NCBI GenBank assembly: GCA_030425705.1
Contig: JAUHZU010000008.1
Coordinates: forward strand, 62,001 to 126,000
DNA: 64,000 bases
Source: Phycisphaerae bacterium
GTDB lineage: Bacteria > Planctomycetota > Phycisphaerae > Phycisphaerales > Phycisphaeraceae
Direction: 5' to 3'
A program made the translations under genes and the position numbers. The notes under the pieces were generated by a model. That model searched no databases. It worked only from the letters and a program-made list of their open reading frames with translations, and was not told where the DNA came from. Shown piece after piece: positions 26,609-34,992 of this stretch; position 1 is the stretch's first letter, and each line of letters opens with the position of its first letter.

Positions 26609-27925
26609 ATGCCGACGTATACCTTTGAAGCACTGAACGAGGCGGGCAAGCCCCAGAAGGGGACCATCAACGCCGCGACGAGCGAGGAGGCCATCGCGCG
26701 CATCCGCAGCCAGGGCTACTTCCCGACCTCGGTGCGCGAGCAGAAGACCAAGAAGAGCAAGGCCGACGCCTCCAAGGCCGCCTCCACCAAGAAGAAGTCC
26801 GGCAGCGGCAAGGGCGTCGGCGACCTGAGCATCAGCATCGGCGGGGTCAGCCAGAAGAACCTGACCACCTTCACCCGCCAGCTCTCCACGCTGCAGGACG
26901 CGGGCCTGCCCATCCTCCGCTCGCTGGCGATCCTCGAGCAGCAGCAGAAGCCGGGCCTGATGAAGAACACCCTCGCCGCGGTCCACGAGGATGTCTCCGG
27001 CGGGTCATCCCTCTCCGACGCGATGGGCAAGCACCCCAAGGCCTTCAACACCCTCTACACCAAGATGATCGCGGCCGGCGAGGTCGGCGGCGTGCTCGAC
27101 CTGATCCTGCAGCGTCTCTCCGAGTTCCTGGAAAAAGCCCAGAAGCTCAAGAAGCGCATCATCTCGGCGATGATCTACCCCGCCGCGGTGATCAGCATCG
27201 CCGCGATCATCGTGCTGGGCATCATGATCCTCATCGTGCCCAAGTTCGTCGAGATCTTCAACGACTTCGATACCGACCTGCCCGCCCTGACCAAGTTCCT
27301 CATCGAGACCGCCAAGTGGCTGGCCGGCCCGATCCTCCCGGTCGAGAAAGGCGGCGCCGCTGGGCAGATGATCCCCGGCGTGGTCTGGGTCGTGCTCTCG
27401 CCCCTGTTCTTCTTCCTCGCCTTCAAGTTCGCGCGGAAGACCTCCGGCGGCAAGAGCCTGATCGACCAGGCCATCCTCTGGGTCCCCATCCTCGGCGGGC
27501 TCATCCGCAAGGCCACCATCGCCAAGTTCAGCCGGACCCTCGGCACGCTGATCAACGCCGGCGTCCCCATCCTCGACGCCATCAAGATCACCTCCGAGAC
27601 CACGGGCAACGACGTCTACGCCCGCGCCCTTATGAAGGTCCACGACTCGGTCCGCCAGGGCGACTCCTTCGCCGAACCGCTCCGCAAGGCCAAGGTCTGC
27701 GACTCGCTAGTCGTCAACATGATCGACGTCGGCGAAGAAACCGGCGACCTGGACAAGATGCTCACCAAGGTCGCCGACAACTACGACGAAGAGGTCGACG
27801 TCGCGGTGGCTTCGCTGGTCTCGCTGCTCGAACCGGTGATGGTCGTGATCCTCGGCGGCATCGTCGGCTTCATCGTCGTCTCGCTGTTCCTCCCGCTGGT
27901 CAAGCTGATGCAGTCGGTGATGTAA
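26609..27925 (+). CDS. pilC: Type IV pilus / type II secretion inner-membrane platform protein
   Basis: 438 residues. PilC/GspF is the polytopic platform that couples the PilB/PilT motors to pilin assembly. N-terminal MPTYTFEALNEAGKPQKGTI is typical. A Lys-rich insert (KTKKSKADASKAASTKKKSG, about 46-70) is unusual. Two GspF domains follow, the first starting at FTRQLSTLQDAGLPILRSLA and the second at FSRTLGTLINAGVPILDAIK. Membrane segments lie near 190-215, 250-275 and 405-430 (the last, VMVVILGGIVGFIVVSLFLP, is diagnostic). A terminator follows at 27977-28007. Confidence 0.95.
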   Translation: MPTYTFEALNEAGKPQKGTINAATSEEAIARIRSQGYFPTSVREQKTKKSKADASKAASTKKKSGSGKGVGDLSISIGGVSQKNLTTFTRQLSTLQDAGLPILRSLAILEQQQKPGLMKNTLAAVHEDVSGGSSLSDAMGKHPKAFNTLYTKMIAAGEVGGVLDLILQRLSEFLEKAQKLKKRIISAMIYPAAVISIAAIIVLGIMILIVPKFVEIFNDFDTDLPALTKFLIETAKWLAGPILPVEKGGAAGQMIPGVVWVVLSPLFFFLAFKFARKTSGGKSLIDQAILWVPILGGLIRKATIAKFSRTLGTLINAGVPILDAIKITSETTGNDVYARALMKVHDSVRQGDSFAEPLRKAKVCDSLVVNMIDVGEETGDLDKMLTKVADNYDEEVDVAVASLVSLLEPVMVVILGGIVGFIVVSLFLPLVKLMQSVM

Positions 27926-27930
27926 GGAAC

Positions 27931-27954
27931 AGGGTCTAGGCGATAGGGTCTAGG
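27931..27954 (+). repeat. Short direct repeat AGGGTCTAGG x2
   Basis: AGGGTCTAGG at 27931-27940 and 27945-27954, separated by CGAT and flanked by GGAAC and GTTCC, just after the pilC stop. No function is known to me. Confidence 0.7.
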
Positions 27955-27976
27955 TTCCAGGAAGAAAACCAACCCC

Positions 27977-28007
27977 AGCCCCGCATATGAATGCGGGGCT
28001 GTTTTTT
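27977..28007 (+). terminator. Rho-independent terminator after pilC
   Basis: Perfect 10-bp stem AGCCCCGCAT / ATGCGGGGCT with ATGA loop, then GTTTTTT (28001-28007). Confidence 0.92.
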
Positions 28008-28069
28008 CACGCCGAGGCTGACTCCGCGTAGCGTCTGGCATGGCCCGGTGTTGAACCGCAAGCGTCTGA

Positions 28070-28075
28070 TACACT
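28070..28075 (+). promoter_or_regulatory. -10 box of a probable leaderless promoter
   Basis: TACACT ends 6 nt before the ATG of the HIT-family gene. There is no ribosome site between them. A TTGAAC at 28051 is too close (13 nt) to be a standard -35. Confidence 0.45.
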
Positions 28076-28081
28076 GAATCC

Positions 28082-28537
28082 ATGCCCACCGACCCCGACT
28101 GCGTGTTCTGCAAGATCGTCGCCGGCGAGATCCCGTGCCACAAGCTCTTCGAGGACGAGCACGTGCTCGCCTTCCTCGACGTCAACCCGCTCTCCGAAGG
28201 CCACGCGCTGGTCATCCCGAAACAGCACTACGCGACACTGGATGCAGTCCCGGCCGACACCGCCGCCGCGATCGGCGCCGCCCTGCCCGCGCTGGCCCAC
28301 GCGGTCCTCAACGCCACCGACGCTACCGACTACAACATCCTCCAGAACAACGGAGCCCCCGCCGGGCAGGACGTCTTCCACGTCCACTTCCACCTCATCC
28401 CCCGCCAGCCCGGCACCGACCGCCAAGACGCCACCCCCGGCCACGGCCTCCCCGCCCGCCCCTGGCCGGCACAGAAAGTGGATCACGAGAAGGCGGCGGC
28501 GCTGGCGGAACGCATCCGCGGTGCAATCGGGTCATGA
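28082..28537 (+). CDS. HIT-family nucleotide hydrolase
   Basis: 151 residues. HIT proteins of the HINT branch hydrolyse nucleotide phosphoramidates or dinucleoside polyphosphates. The N-terminal CVFCKIVAGEIPCHKLFED carries a C-x2-C that with a later His forms the frequent zinc site. The histidine triad HVHFHLIP is at residues 100-107. GHALVIPKQHY is also typical. The C-terminus continues past the triad with a Pro-rich stretch and a short helix. The ATG is 6 nt from a -10 box. The stop overlaps the ATG of the next gene (ATGA), indicating translational coupling. Confidence 0.93.
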   Translation: MPTDPDCVFCKIVAGEIPCHKLFEDEHVLAFLDVNPLSEGHALVIPKQHYATLDAVPADTAAAIGAALPALAHAVLNATDATDYNILQNNGAPAGQDVFHVHFHLIPRQPGTDRQDATPGHGLPARPWPAQKVDHEKAAALAERIRGAIGS

Positions 28538-29358
28538 CCGATCACCCTTCGCTGATCTGTGGTAGCTGCGGGTACAGCCTGCAGGGTTTAAACCCGGGCG
28601 CCAACTGCCCAGAGTGCGGATCGGACCTACGGCAATCCGATATCAACCTTGCGCATAGAGCGTCGAATCTACGCTACGCGTGTACACTCACGGCGTGCGC
28701 GTTCTTGGTTTACGCCATCTCTGCGTTCTTTGCTGTGTCCGGGTTCGAACACGGCCCGAGGATCTACGGCATCAACAACTGGTGGTTGTTGCTCGGTTGG
28801 CTCACCGCCGCGGTCTTCAATGTCGTCGCGATGCAAAGCTACTGTAGCGCGGCCATGATCCACCCATGGACGAAACATCTGCTCCGGCTTGGGCTGTTTG
28901 CCGTATGGCTGACAGCCACGATCTCGGTGCTGATGCTCTTCCGCTCAAGCTACAAAGGGATACCGCTGTTCTTTGCGGCAGCGTCCCCCGGAGTCGAAAC
29001 CGGACTTAAGCTATCTACACTCATCCCGGTCGCGACCAGTTTGCCATCCGGCCTTCTCTCTCTACATTTTTACCGCATCGGCAATAGAACCTACTCACAA
29101 CGGTTCGCCGCGATTGGCATCGGTATGTTTGCCTTGTCAGCCACCGTGGTCGGCCTGTATCTGGCCATCTGGCTGGACTGGACGATTGGGCTTGACCTAT
29201 ACCTGTCCAGCAGCGCAAAAACAAACGACCGCATCCAATCCGCCATCCGTGCAGCGGTCATTACCAGCGGCCTTGTTTCCGTCTTTGCAGTAATGATCTG
29301 CGTCTTCGGCTATCGGCGCATCAATGAGCGTGTGCCCGGCCACGTGAGGGCCGATTAG
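28534..29358 (+). CDS. Zinc-ribbon polytopic membrane protein, unknown function
   Basis: 274 residues. The start overlaps the HIT gene's stop (ATGA). The N-terminus MTDHPSLICGSCGYSLQGLN has a zinc ribbon with Cys 9, 12, 25 and 28. About six hydrophobic segments follow (starting near residues 49, 75, 105, 160, 185 and 235), so the ribbon is on the cytoplasmic side of an integral membrane protein. GC content is visibly lower than in neighbours (by eye close to 50-55%), with more varied codon use, as in recently acquired or poorly expressed genes. Planctomycetes encode many such ribbon-plus-membrane proteins. The function is unknown. Confidence 0.75.
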   Translation: MTDHPSLICGSCGYSLQGLNPGANCPECGSDLRQSDINLAHRASNLRYACTLTACAFLVYAISAFFAVSGFEHGPRIYGINNWWLLLGWLTAAVFNVVAMQSYCSAAMIHPWTKHLLRLGLFAVWLTATISVLMLFRSSYKGIPLFFAAASPGVETGLKLSTLIPVATSLPSGLLSLHFYRIGNRTYSQRFAAIGIGMFALSATVVGLYLAIWLDWTIGLDLYLSSSAKTNDRIQSAIRAAVITSGLVSVFAVMICVFGYRRINERVPGHVRAD

Positions 29359-29398
29359 ACCGTGTGTTCAGACGACGAGTCAAGAGACGGCCTCCGCG

Positions 29399-29998
29399 CT
29401 ACAGCGTCCCCTTCGTACTCGGCACGTCGTCTCCCGTCACGCGCACCGCGTCGCGGAGTGCGCGGCCGAAGGCCTTGAAGATGGCTTCGGCGATGTGGTG
29501 GTTGTTCTCGCCCCAGGGGACGTGGAGGTGCAGGTTCATCCGCGCGTGGTTGGCGACGGCGTTGAAGAACTCCTTGACGAGCTGCGTGTCGAACGTGCCG
29601 ATCTTCCCGGCCGGGTCGTTGAAGCTGTCGGACTCGACGCGGAACACCAGCGCGGGCCGGCCCGAGAGGTCCAGCGACACGCTGGCCAGCGACTCGTCCA
29701 TCGGCACGCTCGCCTGGCCGTAGCGCTCGATGCCTTTCTTGTCGCCGACGGCCCGGAGGATCGCCTCGCCCAGCGCGATGCCGACGTCCTCGACGGTGTG
29801 GTGGTCATCGACGTGGGTGTCGCCGGTGCAGGTGATGTGGAGGGACAGCCGGCCGTGGCGGGCGACGTGGTCGAGCATGTGGTCGAAGAACCCGACGCCG
29901 GTCTGGTGCCGGTAGTCGCCGGGCTTGTCAGGGTCGAGGTTGAGCGACAGGTTGATGTCGGTCTCGTTCGTCTTGCGTTGGATCGTGGCTTGGCGCAT
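29399..29998 (-). CDS. hisB: Imidazoleglycerol-phosphate dehydratase
   Basis: 199 residues, monofunctional (no N-terminal phosphatase). It catalyses the sixth step of histidine synthesis. Mn-binding repeats are visible: FFDHMLDHVARHGRLSL, DDHHTVEDVGIALGEAI, and later NHARMNLHLHVPWGENNHHI with AEAIFKAFGRALRDAV. It starts MRQATIQRKTNETDINLSLN. It lies 5 bp downstream of hisC, and the two supply consecutive substrates of the pathway (HisB product to HisC). The remaining his genes are elsewhere. Confidence 0.96.
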   Translation of the reverse strand: MRQATIQRKTNETDINLSLNLDPDKPGDYRHQTGVGFFDHMLDHVARHGRLSLHITCTGDTHVDDHHTVEDVGIALGEAILRAVGDKKGIERYGQASVPMDESLASVSLDLSGRPALVFRVESDSFNDPAGKIGTFDTQLVKEFFNAVANHARMNLHLHVPWGENNHHIAEAIFKAFGRALRDAVRVTGDDVPSTKGTL

Positions 29999-30003
29999 GG
30001 GTT

Positions 30004-31107
30004 TTACAGAAGTTCGTCGAGTGCATCGAGGAGCAAGGCGTTCTGCTCCGGCGTGCCGACGGTGATACGGAGCTTATCGTCGAGCCGGGGGTGGTCGAAG
30101 TAGCGGACGAGGATGCGGCGGTCCTTCAGTGCTCGGTAGATCGCTTCCGCCCGGGGTTTATCGGCCGATGCGGCCGTCCGCTCCGCCTCGGGCGGGGTGG
30201 CGAGGACGAAGTTGGTCTGGCTGTCGAGCACGGCAAAGCCCCGCTCAAGGAGGGCCGCGGTCAACCCGGAGCGTGCTTCGATCACCTTCTGCCAGACCCC
30301 CCGCGCGTAGGCCTGGTCCCGGAGCGCCGCGGTGGCGACACGCTGCGAGACGATGTCGGTGTTGTAGCTGTCTCGGGCCTTGTCCAGCGCGGCGAGGACA
30401 TGGGCCGGCCCGATCCCGTAGCCGAAACGCAGCCCCGCGAGCCCGTAGCCCTTGCTCATGCTGCGCAGGAGCAGGACGTTGCACAGCCCCTCGCGCACGA
30501 GGGGCAGCGCGTCCTGCTCGGCGAAGTCGACATAGGCCTCGTCGATCATCAGCAGCCCGTTGAACGCGTCGGCGAGTTTGCGGAGGGTGTCCAGCGTCTC
30601 GCATCGGCCGGTCGGGGCGTGTGGGTTGACCAGCATGGCGAGCGTGCAGCCCGCGTCGTTCCAGCGCTCGGCAAGATCCTCGGGCAGGCCGAACGCGTCG
30701 TCGCGCCGGACCGCGCAGACCGGCGTGTCGTGGATCGCCGCGAGCACGGGGTATAGCGAGTAGCTGGGCACGGTGACGCCGAGCCCGCCCGGTCCGGCCG
30801 GGACCCCGGGCGTGCAGTAGCAGGTGATGAGCAGGCGGAGCAGCTCGTCCCCGCCGTTGGTTGCGATGACCTGCTCGGGCCGGACCGCATGCACCTCGGC
30901 GGCGGCGGCGCGGAACGGCTGGGCCAGCGGCGGCGGGTACACGCGGAGCGACTCGGCCGCGGTCTCGTGCAAGGCCTGCAACGCCTTTGGCGAGACGGGG
31001 TACGGGCTCTCGTTGGTATTGAGCTTCGTGACCGGCTGGCCGGCGGGCTGCTCGCCGGGGGTGTAGGCGGAAAGGGACTGGATGTTCGGTCGCGGCTGAG
31101 CGGGCAT
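30004..31107 (-). CDS. hisC: Histidinol-phosphate aminotransferase
   Basis: 367 residues. A PLP-dependent class I/II aminotransferase converting imidazole-acetol phosphate to histidinol phosphate; related enzymes also act on aromatic amino acids. It starts MPAQPRPNIQSLSAYTPGEQ, followed by KLNTNESPYPVSPKALQALH. IATNGGDELLRLL is the PLP-phosphate region, LMIDEAYVDFAEQDALPL holds the Asp-x-x-Tyr, and the PLP lysine is in LLRSMSKGYGLAGLRFGYG. It is upstream of hisB in a two-gene operon and divergent from 31199-32773. Because a tyrosine aminotransferase is missing from the catabolic operon nearby, side activity on tyrosine is conceivable but unproven. Confidence 0.95.
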   Translation of the reverse strand: MPAQPRPNIQSLSAYTPGEQPAGQPVTKLNTNESPYPVSPKALQALHETAAESLRVYPPPLAQPFRAAAAEVHAVRPEQVIATNGGDELLRLLITCYCTPGVPAGPGGLGVTVPSYSLYPVLAAIHDTPVCAVRRDDAFGLPEDLAERWNDAGCTLAMLVNPHAPTGRCETLDTLRKLADAFNGLLMIDEAYVDFAEQDALPLVREGLCNVLLLRSMSKGYGLAGLRFGYGIGPAHVLAALDKARDSYNTDIVSQRVATAALRDQAYARGVWQKVIEARSGLTAALLERGFAVLDSQTNFVLATPPEAERTAASADKPRAEAIYRALKDRRILVRYFDHPRLDDKLRITVGTPEQNALLLDALDELL

Positions 31108-31186
31108 AAGCGGGGTAGTGTGGCGTGGATCGTCCTCGGGGTCAACGCAATCGTCGGCCGTCGGCTCGGCGGCCCGCCGGGACAGC

Positions 31187-31192
31187 TACACT
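31187..31192 (+). promoter_or_regulatory. -10 box of a probable leaderless promoter
   Basis: TACACT ends exactly 6 nt before the ATG at 31199; no clear -35 and no room for a ribosome site. Confidence 0.4.
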
Positions 31193-31198
31193 ACAGCC

Positions 31199-32773
31199 AT
31201 GAAGCGAGGCCCCCGCCTGCCGGTCGTGATTGCGTTGGCGTTGTGTGTGCTGCTGCCGACGAACCGCGCCGGCGCGGAAGACGATGCCCGCGCCTACGAC
31301 GCCGCGGTTTACCTGTTCTCGCAGACATCCCGGCCGGCGCGGGACGGCCGACACAACACGATGCTGCTCGCGCTTCGGCACCTACGCGACCCGCAGCTCG
31401 CCCCCTGGTTCGAGACCTTGTCCGTCTCGCCCTACGCCGCCCAGCGGATCCACGCCCGGCTTGCGCTGGCGGAGATCAGCCCTGCCGGCCGGCTGGACCT
31501 CGCCACCCTTGCCGAGACCGAGGACCCCGCCGAGCTGACCCAGCTCATCGGCGCGGCGTTGGACATCGACCTGCTCGGGACGGCTGACCTGAACCAGGTC
31601 ATGCAGTGGGAGTCGCTGGACACCGCATCGAAGCAGGCCCTCGCGGTCCGGGTGATCGCGGGCGGGGGGATTGTTGACGAGTCGCTGCTCCGGGCCTCGC
31701 TGATCGGTGAAGAGACGACGACCGTGGGTATCTCGGCGCTCCTGCGCCACGGGCTCTCCGCGCTCATGCTCCTGGAACGCGGCGATCTGACCGCCCTCCA
31801 GGAGCTGCGCCGGCTGGATCAGTTGGGCACGCCGACCGAACGTGAACTGGTCCAGGCACAGCTCTTCGAAGCGGCTATGCAGCATGGGTTCTCGTCCGTC
31901 GGGTCCTGGGCGCTGGAGGTCGCGCAAGACACCGAGCGCAACACGATGCTACGCATCAGTGCGCTGCGTGCGGCGCTACGGTTCCCGGTCAACGTGGATA
32001 CCTCGGCCGGCATCGTTGTCTGGGAGTCGATGTTCGGGGCGGAGGAGGACGTAGCGCAGCGGGTCCGGCTCGCGTTGACCGCGCTGGAGGCCGCGCCGTG
32101 GACCGAGCCCGAGCTTTATCGCATGCTCGGGGAAGACGGAGACGCGCATTTCGCGCTGATCGCGGCCGCAGGCCGGGCGATCGCCGACGGCGGGCTGGAT
32201 ACGACCGAGGCCTTAACCGCGCTGGTCGAACACGGCCACCCACTGGCGATCCAATGGGCCGGGCGCTACGCCAACGAACACGCGACCGGCGCAGACCGCG
32301 GCGCGATCCTGCTGGCGATCGTCGTCGGCGCGGACCGTGGGAACGCGCGGACACGCAGCCGGCGTATCGAATTCGCGATCGCCGCGACGCAGGCCCTGGC
32401 AGAATCGGGCTCGGCCAATGATCTCGATCTGCTGCTACCGCTGCTTGAACCGACCGATACACCTCGTGCGCGGGGCGAACTCGGGATGCACCACATCGTG
32501 CTGCTCGGGCTGGTCCGTGCGCACTCCGAGGGTCTCAAGGACTTTGCCACGCAGGTCCCTGCACAACCCGATGCAGACGCCGCCGACCTCGTGCTGCTGC
32601 TGCGTGCCCGCTGGGATGCACCGCTCAGCGCGGCTCAGTGGGAGCGTGTCTCGCAGATCGTCGCGGGCATGAGTGCGCTGGACACCTCGCTGCGCATCCA
32701 ACTCGCCTGGTTGTATCTCAAGCATGTCGGCCGGGCGGACGCGGCCTTGCGTGCCGCCATGCCCAACCCATGA
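31199..32773 (+). CDS. Exported helical-repeat protein, unknown function
   Basis: 524 residues. A signal peptide (MKRGPRLPVVIALALCVLLP then TNRAGAEDD) predicts export. The mature part is nearly all helical, with alternating hydrophobic and charged 30-40-residue units such as AAQRIHARLALAEISPAGRL, LRISALRAALRFPVNVDTSA and RVRLALTALEAAPWTEPELY, resembling HEAT-like repeats. No catalytic motif. The ATG follows a TACACT box by 6 nt. It is divergent from hisC and followed by a DegT-family gene in the same direction. A protein-protein scaffold is the most that can be suggested. Confidence 0.75.
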   Translation: MKRGPRLPVVIALALCVLLPTNRAGAEDDARAYDAAVYLFSQTSRPARDGRHNTMLLALRHLRDPQLAPWFETLSVSPYAAQRIHARLALAEISPAGRLDLATLAETEDPAELTQLIGAALDIDLLGTADLNQVMQWESLDTASKQALAVRVIAGGGIVDESLLRASLIGEETTTVGISALLRHGLSALMLLERGDLTALQELRRLDQLGTPTERELVQAQLFEAAMQHGFSSVGSWALEVAQDTERNTMLRISALRAALRFPVNVDTSAGIVVWESMFGAEEDVAQRVRLALTALEAAPWTEPELYRMLGEDGDAHFALIAAAGRAIADGGLDTTEALTALVEHGHPLAIQWAGRYANEHATGADRGAILLAIVVGADRGNARTRSRRIEFAIAATQALAESGSANDLDLLLPLLEPTDTPRARGELGMHHIVLLGLVRAHSEGLKDFATQVPAQPDADAADLVLLLRARWDAPLSAAQWERVSQIVAGMSALDTSLRIQLAWLYLKHVGRADAALRAAMPNP

Positions 32774-32840
32774 GCCAGCGATATCCTGTCGTGGTCCCGC
32801 GCGTGCGGGTACCTGCCACACCCACAGACGCGGTTGCCAT

Positions 32841-34040
32841 ATGAGTGAGATCCCCCTGAGCCGGCCCGACATCACCGACGCGGAGATCGACGCCGTCACC
32901 GACGTCCTCCGCAGCGGGCGGCTGAGCATCGGACCCCAGCAGGAGCGATTCGAGCGGCTCGTCGCCATGCGTTGCACGCGGCATCACGGCGTCGCGGTCT
33001 CCTCGGGCACCGCCGGGCTGCACCTGGTCCTCGAAGCGCTGGGCATCGGGCCCGGCGACGAAGTCATCACGACGCCCTTCTCGTTCATCGCCTCGGCGAA
33101 CTGCATCCTCATGGTCGGCGCGACCCCGAAGTTTGTCGACATCTGCCCGCAGTCGCTGAACATGGACCCGAACCAGCTCGACGCGGCCATCACGCCGAAG
33201 ACCAGGGCCATCATCGCTGTCGAGGTCTTCGGCCAGCCGCGCCACATGGACGCGATCGAGGCGATCGCCCGCAAACACGAGGTCCCGCTGATCGAAGACG
33301 CCTGCGAAGGGCTCGGCGGCCGGCTCGGCGATCGGCCGGTCGGCAGCTTCGGCCGCGCCAGCGTCTTCGGCTTCTACCCCAACAAGCAGATCACCACCGG
33401 CGAGGGCGGCATGATCGTCACCGACGACGACCGCCTCGCCGATCTCTGCCGCTCGATGCGCAACCAGGGCCGGGCCCAGATGTCGGCGGTGCTCGCCCCC
33501 ACCGACGACGCGGACGATGCCTCGGCACCCGACACCGGTGCCTGGCTCGACCACCCCCGGCTGGGCTACAACTACCGCCTCTCCGAGGTCGCCGCCGCGC
33601 TTGGTGTGGCCCAGATGCAGCGACTCGATGAGATGTTGGAGGCCCGTCGTGACGTTGCGGAACGCTACACCGCCCTGCTCCTGGACCAGCCCGACCTGGT
33701 CCTGCCCGCCGCCGCGCCTGGATGCGAGGCAGACCTGTCCTGGTTTGTTTATGTCGTCCGCTTGGGCACGCAGTACAACCGCGCCGCACGCGACCGCGTC
33801 ATCGCGGGCATGCGCCGCCACGAGATCGGCGCGGCCAACTACTTCCCCTGCATCCACCTCCAGCCGTTCTACCGCGAGCGTTTCGGGTTCGGCCCGGGCG
33901 ACTACCCGATCGCAGAGTCCATCAGCGACCGCACCCTCGCCCTGCCGTTCCATAACCACCTCGCCGCCAAAGACGCCGAGCTGGTGTGTCAGACCCTCGC
34001 CGTCATGCTGCAGCGGGAGCAGTTGCTGCTGGAGGAATGA
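32841..34040 (+). CDS. DegT/DnrJ/EryC1/StrS-family aminotransferase
   Basis: 399 residues, starting MSEIPLSRPDITDAEIDAVT; the frame continues upstream without conservation. These PLP enzymes transaminate nucleotide-linked keto-sugars for cell-surface glycans. VSSGTAGLHLVLEALGIGPG and DEVITTPFSFIASAN bind cofactor and substrate. The PLP-binding Asp is at about 153 in LIEDACEGLGG, and the Schiff-base lysine is Lys182 in FGFYPNKQITTGEGGMIVTD. No other nucleotide-sugar genes flank it, so the sugar substrate is unknown. It is convergent with phhA (13 bp between stops). Confidence 0.93.
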   Translation: MSEIPLSRPDITDAEIDAVTDVLRSGRLSIGPQQERFERLVAMRCTRHHGVAVSSGTAGLHLVLEALGIGPGDEVITTPFSFIASANCILMVGATPKFVDICPQSLNMDPNQLDAAITPKTRAIIAVEVFGQPRHMDAIEAIARKHEVPLIEDACEGLGGRLGDRPVGSFGRASVFGFYPNKQITTGEGGMIVTDDDRLADLCRSMRNQGRAQMSAVLAPTDDADDASAPDTGAWLDHPRLGYNYRLSEVAAALGVAQMQRLDEMLEARRDVAERYTALLLDQPDLVLPAAAPGCEADLSWFVYVVRLGTQYNRAARDRVIAGMRRHEIGAANYFPCIHLQPFYRERFGFGPGDYPIAESISDRTLALPFHNHLAAKDAELVCQTLAVMLQREQLLLEE

Positions 34041-34053
34041 TCGGCGGAGCGGT

Positions 34054-34992
34054 CTATTCCGCGATCTCGGCTTCCAGGAACGACTTCAGATCGTCCTCGT
34101 TGATCGCCGGCTCGCCGGGGCTGACGTTGTCGAGCTTGCCGCCGTGCAGCCAGAGCGCCAGCTCGTCGACCATCCCGAAGAGGTGGTCGAAGCTGTCCAC
34201 AACAAAAAGCAGCGGCTGGTAATGATCGATCTCGAAGTACTGGTTGATCACCCACTCGAGCTGTGCGGGGTAACGCTGGACCTTCGGGGAGGTGACACAG
34301 TACTCCAACTCACCGCAGGAACTCAGCAGCCCGCTGCCGTAGGCGCACACGCCCCACTCAGACCCGGGGTTCTTCATCAGCCCGAACTCGACGGTGAACC
34401 AGAAAAACCGCGCGAGCGCTTTGATATTGCTCTCGACCAGGTGCAGCCGCTCCTCGCCCTCACTCATCGCCTGGGCACGGAGCGCCGCTTCACGCGCCAC
34501 CTCACCGAAGCGGACGAGCACGTCTGCAAAACGTGTGTCGGTGTGCATCGGCACGTGCCCGGCCACGTCGTGGAAGATGTCCGGCTCGGGCAGGTAGTCC
34601 AGCACCTTGCCGTCGCGGATCGTGATCGTCGTCGGGAAGATGCGCTGGCGGATGCAGTCGAAGAAGATGTACGCCGGCACATACCCCGCGACCGCCTTGG
34701 CCTTGAACGCGGTCAAGGCACACAGCTTGTCGTTGACGTCTTCCAGCCGGGGGATCCGGTCCGGATCGAGCATCAGGTTCTCGACACCCTGCATAAACTT
34801 GGGGTTCGAGTACTTCTCCCAATACGGGCGGATCCGGGCGTACAGACGACGCCATGTCTCCTGGTTCGCCTCGGAGTAGAGACCGTACGGCTGATCGATG
34901 AAGGTCCTCCCGGACTTCTTCGCGTTCTCGATAAACGGCGACTGCGTCGTGGTCAGGCCTTCGCCCGGTTTGGCATCGGAGGTCACGCTCAT
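34054..34992 (-). CDS. phhA: Aromatic amino acid hydroxylase (phenylalanine 4-monooxygenase type)
   Basis: 312 residues, starting MSVTSDAKPGEGLTTTQSPF; the ATG overlaps the stop of the upstream gene by 4 bp. It is a pterin-dependent non-haem iron enzyme that converts phenylalanine to tyrosine. The 2-His-1-Glu iron site is visible: His141 and His146 in PDIFHDVAGHVPMHTD, and Glu202 in FFWFTVEFGLM. Flanking family motifs are ARIRPYWEKYSNPKFMQGVE and FPTTITIR. No N-terminal ACT regulatory domain, as usual in bacteria. It is the last gene of the aromatic catabolic operon, feeding tyrosine to the homogentisate branch. No pterin carbinolamine dehydratase gene (phhB) is adjacent. Confidence 0.93.
   Translation of the reverse strand: MSVTSDAKPGEGLTTTQSPFIENAKKSGRTFIDQPYGLYSEANQETWRRLYARIRPYWEKYSNPKFMQGVENLMLDPDRIPRLEDVNDKLCALTAFKAKAVAGYVPAYIFFDCIRQRIFPTTITIRDGKVLDYLPEPDIFHDVAGHVPMHTDTRFADVLVRFGEVAREAALRAQAMSEGEERLHLVESNIKALARFFWFTVEFGLMKNPGSEWGVCAYGSGLLSSCGELEYCVTSPKVQRYPAQLEWVINQYFEIDHYQPLLFVVDSFDHLFGMVDELALWLHGGKLDNVSPGEPAINEDDLKSFLEAEIAE

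Noticed and set aside
26740-26815. Lys-rich insert in pilC as a frameshift
   Set aside because: The reading frame is continuous with normal codons on both sides; it is an in-frame low-complexity insertion.
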